Positions 1 to 5,076 of a stretch of DNA of 5,076 nucleotides are shown one piece after another. The position numbers were made by a program, and so were the translations under genes. The stretch comes from CAIVND01 sp035532075 (GTDB lineage Bacteria; Actinomycetota; Acidimicrobiia; Acidimicrobiales; Bog-793). Where the stretch lies: NCBI GenBank assembly GCA_035532075.1, contig DATKRV010000073.1, forward strand, positions 1 through 5,076, written 5' to 3'. Every line of letters starts with the position of its first letter. Position 1 is the stretch's first letter. Under the pieces are notes generated by a model that saw only the letters and a list, made by a program, of their open reading frames with translations, did not search any database and was not told the DNA's origin.

Positions 1-1
1 C

Positions 2-319
2 GCAAGCGATCGGTCGTTCCTGATCGAGCCACAGTGCTCGCGCTCTGAACGGCTTCCGAGCGAGCTGATCAAGGAGCGCTGCCTCACGGCGATCGAGCCG
101 ATGGAGTCAATCTCCGAGCTCATCTCAATGGTCGGAAACGAAAACTTCTTTTTCGGCACGGACTTCCCGCACCCGGAATTCCAGGCGTTTCACGCCAAAG
201 GAAGAACGGTCGAGACCTCAGAGCCTGGTGCCGCCGCGATTTTGCACCGCGATGGGTTGAGCGACTCAGACAAGGCGAACATCCTAGGTGGCAACATTGC
301 CCGCATGCTCTCGCGCTAA
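2..319 (+). CDS. Amidohydrolase-family (amidohydrolase_2 / COG2159-like) protein, C-terminal part only
   Basis: The frame is open from base 2 to the TAA at 317-319, giving the last 105 residues; the N-terminus lies outside the window. Visible family features are the LPSELIKERC stretch (residues 18-27), then IEPMES, then FGTDFPHPE (51-59), and finally SDSDKANILGGNIARML (87-103). This order matches the C-terminal end of the TIM-barrel metal-dependent hydrolases related to ACMSD and aromatic-acid decarboxylases; in that family the Asp of the G[ST]DxPH motif is a metal-binding or catalytic residue. Known members are cytosolic and hydrolyse or decarboxylate small organic acids; this protein's own substrate cannot be read from the fragment. 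It precedes an importer operon and a Rieske oxygenase gene on the same strand, which suits a catabolic role. ATG codons at 101 and later are internal, since the homologous sequence continues upstream of them. Confidence is high for the family and low for the reaction. Confidence 0.85.
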   Translation, partial: ASDRSFLIEPQCSRSERLPSELIKERCLTAIEPMESISELISMVGNENFFFGTDFPHPEFQAFHAKGRTVETSEPGAAAILHRDGLSDSDKANILGGNIARMLSR

Positions 320-361
320 CAACAATCTGGGTTCTCTCAGATCACGCATGTGAGACCTATT

Positions 362-416
362 TCCCGGGGTGGTGTCGAATGTTCAAAAGTCAACACTCAC
401 CCAAAGGGATTTTTAT
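362..416 (+). terminator. Candidate Rho-independent terminator after the amidohydrolase gene
   Basis: Starting 42 bases after the amidohydrolase stop, an imperfect hairpin can be drawn: TCCC (362-365) with GGGA (406-409), GGGTG (367-371) with CACCC (398-402), and GTGT (372-375) with ACAC (393-396). There is a one-base bulge at 397, a small internal loop (366 against 403-405) and a 17-base apical loop. TTTTT (410-414) follows directly. This fits an intrinsic terminator separating the amidohydrolase transcript from the importer genes. The long loop and internal mismatches make it moderate at best, and no folding energy was computed. Confidence 0.42.
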
Positions 417-692
417 TGAGCCATGCTTATGCGCGGTGAGATTCCATACCAAGGTAAGAGACTAAGTAGAAACGCCTCCTCAAAACGCCACATAGTTGCG
501 AAGAAGGCCCGAATGGACTGCGATCTTATTCATATCAATGTAACTCATCGATCATCTCGAGGCGACAGCAACACTCTTTCGTCTCCAATCTCAATGGCAA
601 AATCATCAAGTTCTGTGCCCTGCATTGATTCACACAGATCAAGAAATACCGGTTCGGCGATACTTCATGCCTCGAATGTAGACTTTCAACGA

Positions 693-780
693 GTTGTTTC
701 GAACCCTGAAGTGAATTTCACATCACAGCGTTCGATGCATCGCTCTCGAAAAAGTAGTTGCGCGTCGCGTTGTTTCGAAC
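693..780. repeat. Pair of 12-base direct repeats with a TTCGAA core
   Basis: GTTGTTTCGAAC occurs at 693-704 and again, identically, at 769-780, so the copies start 76 bases apart. Each contains the palindrome TTCGAA. Spacing of roughly seven helical turns and location upstream of an operon would suit a regulator-binding pair, but no known operator is recognised and one exact 12-base repeat in about 700 bases of gap could be residual duplication or chance. Confidence 0.4.
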
Positions 781-880
781 ATCAAAGGTTATTGACGTCC
801 TGTTACAGTCGTCTTACACTGACCGCTAGCTTCTTACTGATGCCATCCGCGGGGGATATGTGCACAAGATCAATACGTTA

Positions 881-963
881 GGCACAAATTTATATTTCTC
901 TTTTTCCCGTTTACAAGTGTGCTTGGATGAGAATGTCTTTTTGAGATTTACCAATAATTTTTA
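881..963 (+). promoter_or_regulatory. AT-rich segment, likely promoter region of the importer operon
   Basis: By count, 881-960 has only 25 G or C in 80 bases, the most AT-rich part of the window, and ends about 70 bases before the permease start. Possible sigma-70-like elements are AATAAT (953-958) and TATATT (891-896) as -10 boxes, and TTTACA (910-915), TTGGAT (923-928) or TTGAGA (941-946) as -35 boxes. No pair shows both a good match and 16-18 base spacing, so an exact promoter is not called. The composition and position make this the best candidate for the start of the importer transcript. Confidence 0.35.
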
Positions 964-998
964 CGAGAAACCCTGCGAGATCACTGTCGGCTCGTCGA

Positions 999-1035
999 GG
1001 TCACGAATTCAACGCTGGCGGTTGAATTCGTGACC
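999..1035. promoter_or_regulatory. Perfect inverted repeat over the start codon of the first permease gene
   Basis: GGTCACGAATTCAAC (999-1013) and GTTGAATTCGTGACC (1021-1035) are exact reverse complements: 15-base arms around the 7-base loop GCTGGCG (1014-1020). The GTG start codon of the permease (1030-1032) lies inside the right arm, and the only Shine-Dalgarno-like bases, GGCGG (1017-1021), lie in and next to the loop. As DNA it could be an operator for a dimeric regulator; as RNA it would form a strong stem that hides the start codon and could limit translation. It lacks a following T-run, so it is not a terminator. The symmetry is certain; the function is inferred. Confidence 0.65.
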
Positions 1036-1986
1036 CTCTCTATTATTGGTCGTCGATTTCTCCAATTCGTTCCCGTAGTTCTAGGCGTGACATTCATTAC
1101 GTTTTTATTGCTCAATCTTCTACCGGGTGATACTGCCGAGGCAATCCTCGGTACGAACGCAAATCCGGTATCAATCGCACTGCTGCGCAAGCAACTCGGT
1201 TTGAACCAACCGCTTCTTGTCCGTTACTGGCATTGGTTGGAACACGCGTTGACCGGCAACCTTGGAAGTTCACTCATTACCCAACAACAGGTTGGCACCG
1301 TGCTCTCACAACGAGTGCCAGTGACACTCGAACTGTTGATCCTTGCATTCTTGATTGCACTGGTGCTCGCAATCCCCGTCGCGGTGCTTGCTGCGCGTAA
1401 ACCAAAGGGCATCATTGATCGTCTGGGTGCTACAACTGCAATGTTCGGACTAGCAATTCCAAATTTTGTGCTTGGACTTGTTCTTATTCTCTTGTTCGCA
1501 CAGCATTTTCACTTCTTCCCGGCAACTGGATACAGCGCGCTTGGATCAGGTCTTGGACCAAACTTGAGATCTCTTTTTCTCCCCGCGCTGACTATTAGCT
1601 TCGCGTTGTTTGCTGCGTACTCAAGAATGTTGCGCGCCGACATGATGCAACAACTCGCCCAAGAGGAATATGTCATTACCGCTCGCGCGAAGGGTGTCAG
1701 TGAGCCGCGCATTCTGATCCGCCATGTGTTTCGCAATTCACTGTTCAGCTTGATCACCATTGTCGGTGTCAACTTTGGAACATTGATTGGCGCGACAGTA
1801 ATCGTGGAGTCGATCTTTGCCCTTCCAGGAATTGGCTCGCTTTTGGTCTCGTCGGTCTACAACCGAGACGTCACCGTTACTCAGGGCGTTGTTGTCATCC
1901 TCGCGGTCGTCACGGTAACGGTGAACCTCATTACCGACCTCCTCTATCTCGTTCTTGACCCGAGGGTGCGATATGGCACTGTCTAG
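1030..1986 (+). CDS. Opp/Dpp-type ABC transporter permease 1 (DppB/OppB-like)
   Basis: A 318-residue integral membrane protein of the binding-protein-dependent transport permease family (BPD_transp_1), about the usual length for DppB-like proteins. The N-terminus IGRRFLQFVPVVLGVTFITF is typical of the group, followed by the periplasmic RKQLGLNQPLLVRYWHWL segment (53-70). Predicted membrane segments lie near 9-29, 100-122, 135-157, 182-200, 240-262 and 286-308. The cytoplasmic EAA loop, which docks on the ATPase, is visible at 212-238 (EEYVITARAKGVSEPRILIR then HVFRNSL). The C-terminal DPRVRYG (310-316) is a family signature. GTG at 1030 is chosen because it puts the conserved N-terminus at the usual place; the frame is open back to 958 but offers no ATG or GTG there. 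The start sits inside a perfect inverted repeat and has only a weak GGCGG ribosome-binding site. The gene overlaps the next permease by 14 bases. It should form a heterodimeric channel with that permease; the substrate is unknown. Confidence 0.93.
   Translation: MTLSIIGRRFLQFVPVVLGVTFITFLLLNLLPGDTAEAILGTNANPVSIALLRKQLGLNQPLLVRYWHWLEHALTGNLGSSLITQQQVGTVLSQRVPVTLELLILAFLIALVLAIPVAVLAARKPKGIIDRLGATTAMFGLAIPNFVLGLVLILLFAQHFHFFPATGYSALGSGLGPNLRSLFLPALTISFALFAAYSRMLRADMMQQLAQEEYVITARAKGVSEPRILIRHVFRNSLFSLITIVGVNFGTLIGATVIVESIFALPGIGSLLVSSVYNRDVTVTQGVVVILAVVTVTVNLITDLLYLVLDPRVRYGTV
1962..1966 (+). promoter_or_regulatory. Ribosome-binding site that decides the start of permease 2
   Basis: GAGGG at 1962-1966 lies six bases before the ATG at 1973. 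It supports that ATG over the in-frame TTG at 1955, which has no purine-rich motif in front of it. The site lies within the end of the first permease gene. Confidence 0.6.
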
Positions 1987-2857
1987 ATATCCCACGGTCC
2001 TCCCGCCGATGCTCGCGGAACGCGTCAGCAATTTTCGCCAGACCGCCCAGTGGCGGAGGTCTCTCGACATCTGGGTTCCCGCAGGAATTCTCATTCTGTT
2101 GGTCCTCGCGTGCTTCTTTGGCCCCTTTATTTTCGGTCTTCCAGGACCAAACGCAGGATCGCTGCTCGACGCGCGCCTTCCGCTGTTTTCGGCCGGGCAC
2201 ATATTTGGCACCGATGCAATCGGTAACGATCTTCTGTCTCGCGCGCTCTATGGCGGGCAGATTTCGATTGAGGTTGGACTCGGTTCGATGCTGATCGGAT
2301 TTGTCGTCGGAGGATCGCTTGGAGTTATCGGCGGTTACCGAGGCGGCATCCTCGACATCGTGATCATGCGCCTACTCGACATGTTCCTTGCCTTCCCCTC
2401 AATCATTCTTGCCTTCGTCGTTGCGACATTCCTCGGCGCCAACGAGATCAACGTCATCTTCGCAATCTCATTCTTTACCGTTCCAGCATTCGCACGACTT
2501 GCCAGAGCGACGACGCTGCAGCTGCGCGAACGCGGTTTCGTCATCGCGACCCGTCTGCTTGGCGCTCGCGAACGTGACGTATTGATACGTCACGTCGTTC
2601 CGAACGTCATTCCGTCGCTAATGACCTATGGACTTCTCACCGTTGCCATCGCCATGTTCATCGAAGCAGCCCTGAGCTTTCTCGGCCTTGGCATTCCTGC
2701 GCCACAGCCAAGCTGGGGAAGCACAATCGCGTCCGGTCAGCAATACCTTTCCAATGCTCCGGCGATAGTGCTCGTACCGTCGGTTTTTCTGTTTACTGCC
2801 GTTGCGAGCCTGAATTCGCTCGGCAACGCGCTGAGAACACGGATTGAGTCCCAATAA
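1973..2857 (+). CDS. Opp/Dpp-type ABC transporter permease 2 (DppC/OppC-like)
   Basis: From the ATG at 1973 this is a 294-residue inner-membrane permease, normal for DppC-like proteins; a TTG at 1955 would add six residues but lacks a ribosome-binding site. An N-terminal cytoplasmic stretch leads to a first membrane segment (about 33-56), as in the OppC N-terminal domain. HIFGTDAIGNDLLSRALYGG (77-96) is the hallmark motif (normally HPLGTDxxGRDxxSRxxYG; here N replaces the usual R). Further membrane segments are near 98-121, 134-155, 158-176, 215-240 and 262-284. The ATPase-docking EAA loop is at about 185-216 (RERGFVIATRLLGARERDVL then IRHVVPN). SFLGLGIPAPQPSWG (235-249) is another conserved family motif. 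The C-terminus ends in SLGNALRTRIESQ rather than the common LGDxLRDxLDPR. The gene overlaps the upstream permease by 14 bases, and its TAA shares one base with the next start (TAATG). It pairs with permease 1 to form the channel. Confidence 0.93.
   Translation: MALSRYPTVLPPMLAERVSNFRQTAQWRRSLDIWVPAGILILLVLACFFGPFIFGLPGPNAGSLLDARLPLFSAGHIFGTDAIGNDLLSRALYGGQISIEVGLGSMLIGFVVGGSLGVIGGYRGGILDIVIMRLLDMFLAFPSIILAFVVATFLGANEINVIFAISFFTVPAFARLARATTLQLRERGFVIATRLLGARERDVLIRHVVPNVIPSLMTYGLLTVAIAMFIEAALSFLGLGIPAPQPSWGSTIASGQQYLSNAPAIVLVPSVFLFTAVASLNSLGNALRTRIESQ
2572..2595. repeat. Perfect 10-base inverted repeat inside the permease 2 gene
   Basis: ACGTGACGTA (2572-2581) and TACGTCACGT (2586-2595) are exact reverse complements around the loop TTGA. 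The repeat encodes part of the EAA loop (RDVLIRHV), where the protein sequence is constrained by the family, so the symmetry may be a by-product of codon choice. No function is assigned. Confidence 0.5.
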
Positions 2858-3918
2858 TGTCTGACCAGCTCTCCTCCCGAACGACCGATTCCACGGCGGC
2901 TGTGAATCCTGTACAGGTAGATCTTGCTGGCGACCGCACCAGCTCGGGCGCTCCGTCCCCCACGCTGTTAGAGGTGCGCGACCTTCGCGTCAATTTCCAT
3001 CTCCAGCGATCGATCGTCCCGGCAGTCCAAGGGATGACGTTTTCTGTCAACGCGGGACAGACGATTGGAATCATCGGCGAATCCGGCTCGGGCAAGTCTG
3101 TCACGGCGCGGGCAATCATGGGCCTCTTGCCAAAAAAGACCGCCGAGGTGCTCGGATCAGTCCGTTTTGAAGGAAAAGAGCTTCTCGATCTGAGCGATCG
3201 CGAGATGCGCCAGCACCGCGGGAAAAATATTGTGCTCGTCTTCCAGGACCCGATGCGTTCGCTCAATCCAACGATGCGCATCGGAACACAGATCGCCGAG
3301 GCACTGCACAGCCACCAGAAGATCACGCGCGCTGATGCGCACAAGCGGGTCGTCGAGCTCTTGCAGATGGTTCGCATCCCCTCTGCCGAGCAGCGCTTCC
3401 ATGAATATCCCCATCAGCTGTCTGGTGGCATGCGCCAACGCGTGATGATTGCAATGGCACTCTCGTGCGGGCCAAAGGTAATGATCGCCGACGAACCTAC
3501 AACTGCGCTTGATGTCACCACCCAGGCACAGATCATGGAACTCCTCCGTGAGCTTCAACGCGAGCTCAACATGGCCGTTGTGCTGATCAGCCACGACATG
3601 GGACTCGCGGCGATGTACACCGACGAGGTTGCGGTCATGTATGCGGGTCGCGTTGTTGAACAGGCGACGACAAAACGGCTGTTCAAACACGTCCGCATGC
3701 CCTATACACGGGCGCTGCTCGATTCGATTCCGAGTCTTGACCACCCATCACTTGAGCCGCTCTCGGTGATCAAGGGTCGACCACCGGACCTCTCTGCACT
3801 TCCGCCAGGGTGCCCGTTCAGTCCGCGTTGTCATTTCGCGCAGCACAAATGCGAGGAGTCACCGATCCTTGAAACAACCGAAGATGGCGACCGATTCGCC
3901 TGCTGGTTTCCGCTATGA
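2857..3918 (+). CDS. Opp/Dpp-type ABC transporter ATP-binding protein 1 (DppD/OppD-like)
   Basis: A 353-residue cytoplasmic ATPase that powers the importer. The ABC domain shows Walker A GESGSGKS (74-81), Q-loop Gln130 in VFQDPMRSLNP, signature LSGGM (188-192), Walker B VMIADE (208-213), D-loop TALD (216-219) and H-loop His246. Next comes the C-terminal oligopeptide/dipeptide extension (oligo_HPY type), with MPYTRALLDSIP (281-292) and PPGCPFSPRC (316-325). Cys319, Cys325, Cys332 and Cys349 form the conserved four-cysteine set which, as I recall, binds a [4Fe-4S] cluster in solved Opp/Dpp structures. LSGGM rather than LSGGQ is normal for the D-type subunit. The N-terminus carries a Ser/Thr/Pro-rich extension of about 36 residues before LLEVRDLRVNF, longer than common. 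ATG at 2857 is chosen because it overlaps the upstream stop by one base (TAATG), which implies translational coupling; a GTG at 2902 would be the alternative shorter start. The gene ends in an ATGA overlap with ATPase 2. Confidence 0.94.
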   Translation: MSDQLSSRTTDSTAAVNPVQVDLAGDRTSSGAPSPTLLEVRDLRVNFHLQRSIVPAVQGMTFSVNAGQTIGIIGESGSGKSVTARAIMGLLPKKTAEVLGSVRFEGKELLDLSDREMRQHRGKNIVLVFQDPMRSLNPTMRIGTQIAEALHSHQKITRADAHKRVVELLQMVRIPSAEQRFHEYPHQLSGGMRQRVMIAMALSCGPKVMIADEPTTALDVTTQAQIMELLRELQRELNMAVVLISHDMGLAAMYTDEVAVMYAGRVVEQATTKRLFKHVRMPYTRALLDSIPSLDHPSLEPLSVIKGRPPDLSALPPGCPFSPRCHFAQHKCEESPILETTEDGDRFACWFPL

Positions 3919-4949
3919 GCATTTCTATGAATGAACATCCTCACTCACTAGCTTCAGGCGAGCATCTCCTTGAGGTGCGCGACCTAGTTGTCGAGTTCGC
4001 GGTCCGCGAGCGCTCGGGAGTAAAAGGAGCAAAGGTCCAGGCCGTCTCGGGACTCTCATTTGACATTTCGCCCGGTGAAACCCTTGGCGTCGTTGGAGAG
4101 ACGGGCTGTGGCAAATCGACAATGGCTCGTGCGGTGATGCAGGCCGCTCGGCCAAAATCGGGCGAGGTCATCTTCGAAGGACAAGACCTCACGAAACTCA
4201 GCAACAAAGATCTTCAGGACGTCCGCAAACATCTCCAGATCATCTTCCAGGACCCATTCTCCTCTGTCGACCCGCGCTGGCGCGTGAAGAACATCATAGA
4301 AGAGCCACTGATCATCCATGGAGCCGGGAATCCAGAGGAACGAGAGAAGCGGGTGACAGAACTCCTTGACCTCGTCGGTCTTGATATCAATATTCATGGG
4401 AACCGCCGACCGCGGGAGCTCTCAGGCGGGCAGTGCCAACGCGTCGCAATCGCTCGGGCGCTTGCGCTCTCGCCACGCCTGATGGTGTGTGATGAGGCGG
4501 TCTCCTCGCTTGACGTCTCCATTCAGGCACAGATCCTCAATCTCTTGATCCGTCTTCGCCAAGAGCTCGGACTCTCGTATCTGTTCATCGCCCATGACCT
4601 TGCCGTGGTCAAATACCTGAGCGACAGAGTTGCAGTGATGTACCTCGGTAGATTCTGCGAGATCGGTCCCGCTGAACTTCTCTATCTCCAGCCGTTGCAT
4701 CCCTATACGACTGCGCTTCTCGACGCGATACCAAATACCGGCGGACACCCAAGCAAGCACCACGAAGAACTCGGTATCGAAGCCCCCTCGCCGATCAACC
4801 CTCCGAGTGGATGTCGCTACCGGACAAGATGCCCTCGGGCACAAGAGAGATGCGCACTCGAAGAGCCGCAGATGAGATTTCTTGCCCCCGGACACGGGGT
4901 CGCGTGTCACTTTCCGAACAACAGCAATACCTCTGAACCACGAGATTGA
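3915..4949 (+). CDS. Opp/Dpp-type ABC transporter ATP-binding protein 2 (DppF/OppF-like)
   Basis: A 344-residue cytoplasmic ATPase, the partner of ATPase 1. Motifs in order are Walker A GETGCGKS (61-68), Q-loop Gln112 in IIFQDPFSSVDPRW, signature LSGGQ (169-173), Walker B LMVCDE (189-194), D-loop SSLD (197-200) and H-loop His227. The usual DEPVSALD reads DEAVSSLD here (193-200), a mild variation that keeps the catalytic Asp-Glu. The oligo_HPY-type tail has LHPYTTALLDAIP (261-273) and four cysteines, 300, 306, 313 and 331, in the same pattern as in ATPase 1. The GAKVQAVSGLSFDI stretch (38-51) is typical of F-type subunits. The ATG at 3915 overlaps the upstream TGA as ATGA, pointing to coupled translation; an ATG at 3927 is a possible start four codons in. 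No strong Shine-Dalgarno is seen for either. The Rieske gene starts 14 bases after the stop, so both are probably on one transcript. Confidence 0.94.
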   Translation: MSISMNEHPHSLASGEHLLEVRDLVVEFAVRERSGVKGAKVQAVSGLSFDISPGETLGVVGETGCGKSTMARAVMQAARPKSGEVIFEGQDLTKLSNKDLQDVRKHLQIIFQDPFSSVDPRWRVKNIIEEPLIIHGAGNPEEREKRVTELLDLVGLDINIHGNRRPRELSGGQCQRVAIARALALSPRLMVCDEAVSSLDVSIQAQILNLLIRLRQELGLSYLFIAHDLAVVKYLSDRVAVMYLGRFCEIGPAELLYLQPLHPYTTALLDAIPNTGGHPSKHHEELGIEAPSPINPPSGCRYRTRCPRAQERCALEEPQMRFLAPGHGVACHFPNNSNTSEPRD

Positions 4950-4952
4950 TCT

Positions 4953-4957
4953 AGGAG
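4953..4957 (+). promoter_or_regulatory. Ribosome-binding site of the Rieske oxygenase gene
   Basis: AGGAG at 4953-4957 lies six bases before the ATG at 4964, in the 14-base gap after ATPase 2. It is the clearest Shine-Dalgarno in the window and suggests this enzyme gene is translated independently and more strongly than the coupled importer genes. Confidence 0.75.
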
Positions 4958-4963
4958 TGCGCC

Positions 4964-5076
4964 ATGGCTACTTCACAGGAAATCGAACTCATCGCTCGAG
5001 TTGGTGCAGACACGCCGATGGGCAATATGCTCAGGCGTTACTGGATCCCGGCGATGCTGTGTGACGAACTCCCAGA
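4964..5076 (+). CDS. Rieske [2Fe-2S] aromatic-ring oxygenase, N-terminal part (phthalate 4,5-dioxygenase-like)
   Basis: Only the first 37 codons are in the window; the gene runs off the right edge. The product starts MATSQEIELIARVGADTPMG and goes on NMLRRYWIPAMLCDELP. The pattern ExxLxxRVGxxTPMGxxLRRYWxPxxLxxELP is characteristic of the N-terminus of oxygenase alpha subunits similar to phthalate 4,5-dioxygenase. These cytosolic enzymes use a Rieske cluster and a mononuclear iron to hydroxylate or O-demethylate aromatic acids, with electrons from a reductase partner. The Rieske ligands (CxH and CxxH) would normally come around residues 70-100 and are not visible, so the assignment rests on the N-terminal pattern alone. 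The start is supported by the AGGAG at 4953-4957. The 14-base distance from the importer operon suggests cotranscription and that the imported compound, or a product of it, is the substrate. Confidence 0.78.
   Translation, partial: MATSQEIELIARVGADTPMGNMLRRYWIPAMLCDELP

Larger units (their letters stand above)
320..1029. other. Long intergenic region without a supported gene
   Basis: About 710 bases separate the amidohydrolase stop from the first permease start. One open frame on the + strand (423-881, 152 codons) is very rich in Ser and Arg, has no convincing ribosome-binding site and matches no family I know, so I do not call it. On the minus strand one frame between about 871 and 545 gives protein-like stretches interrupted by stops, for example AEPVFLDLCESMQGTELDDF; this could be a decayed gene or chance. 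I see no tRNA, CRISPR array, insertion-sequence ends or recognised riboswitch. What can be named is a terminator-like hairpin at the left, a 12-base direct repeat in the middle, and an AT-rich segment plus a strong inverted repeat at the right. Confidence 0.6.

Noticed and set aside
342..353. Small hairpin TCAC-GCAT-GTGA just after the amidohydrolase stop
   Set aside because: Only four base pairs and no following T-run; the hairpin at 362-409 with TTTTT behind it is the better terminator candidate.
423..881. 152-codon open frame on the + strand in the long gap
   Set aside because: Extremely rich in Ser and Arg, no recognisable domain, no convincing Shine-Dalgarno, and lower-GC surroundings unlike the neighbouring genes; more likely non-coding or an antisense shadow.
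1871..1924. 10-base inverted repeat TCACCGTTAC (1871-1880) / GTAACGGTGA (1915-1924)
   Set aside because: A 34-base spacer and position in a stretch encoding repeated Val-Thr pairs of the last membrane segment (VTVT and TVTV) explain it as a codon coincidence.
1955..1972. TTG at 1955 as the start of permease 2
   Set aside because: No ribosome-binding motif precedes it, whereas the ATG at 1973 has GAGGG at six bases' distance.
3157..3744. Long minus-strand open frame (195 codons) opposite ATPase 1, and similar frames opposite ATPase 2
   Set aside because: Each lies antisense to a gene with a full set of ABC ATPase motifs and shows no family features of its own; these are shadows from codon bias.
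1..5076. CRISPR arrays, tRNA or rRNA genes, insertion-sequence ends, phage or defence genes
   Set aside because: Looked for on both strands by eye; no regularly spaced repeats, no cloverleaf-like tRNA, no transposase-like frame and no terminal inverted repeats with target duplications were seen.

Overview
The window comes from a bacterial chromosome or contig carrying a catabolic gene neighbourhood. Everything recognisable reads on the + strand: the 3' end of an amidohydrolase-family gene (2-319), an AT-richer gap of about 700 bases, four overlapping genes for an Opp/Dpp-type ABC importer (1030-4949), and the 5' end of a Rieske-type aromatic-ring oxygenase gene (from 4964). Genes have moderate-to-high GC (35/60 bases in 3241-3300), while the gap is clearly lower just upstream of the importer (25/80 in 881-960). 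Shine-Dalgarno motifs, a GTG start and nested overlapping genes are plainly bacterial. The phylum cannot be fixed from this sequence; Actinomycetota, Chloroflexota or Alphaproteobacteria would all fit such a cluster.

Layout: 2-319 is the amidohydrolase C-terminus. A terminator-like hairpin followed by TTTTT lies at 362-414. The rest of the gap to 1029 has no gene I can support. It holds a 12-base direct repeat (693-704 and 769-780), possible coding remnants on the minus strand, and an AT-rich stretch (881-963) that is the best place for the importer promoter. A perfect inverted repeat (15-base arms, 7-base loop, 999-1035) covers the GTG start of the first permease gene. Permease 1 (1030-1986), permease 2 (1973-2857), ATPase 1 (2857-3918) and ATPase 2 (3915-4949) overlap by 14, 1 and 4 bases. 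The Rieske gene follows after 14 bases with its own good ribosome-binding site, so it is probably cotranscribed with the importer.

How they may work together: the two permeases and two ATPases form a complete inner-membrane importer core, but no substrate-binding protein is encoded in the window. Placement between an amidohydrolase of a family that contains aromatic-acid decarboxylases and hydrolases, and a phthalate-dioxygenase-like oxygenase, suggests uptake of an organic (possibly aromatic or amide/ester-linked) compound rather than ordinary dipeptides. That is an inference from context. I found no clear evidence of an undescribed system. The most unusual element is the start-codon inverted repeat.
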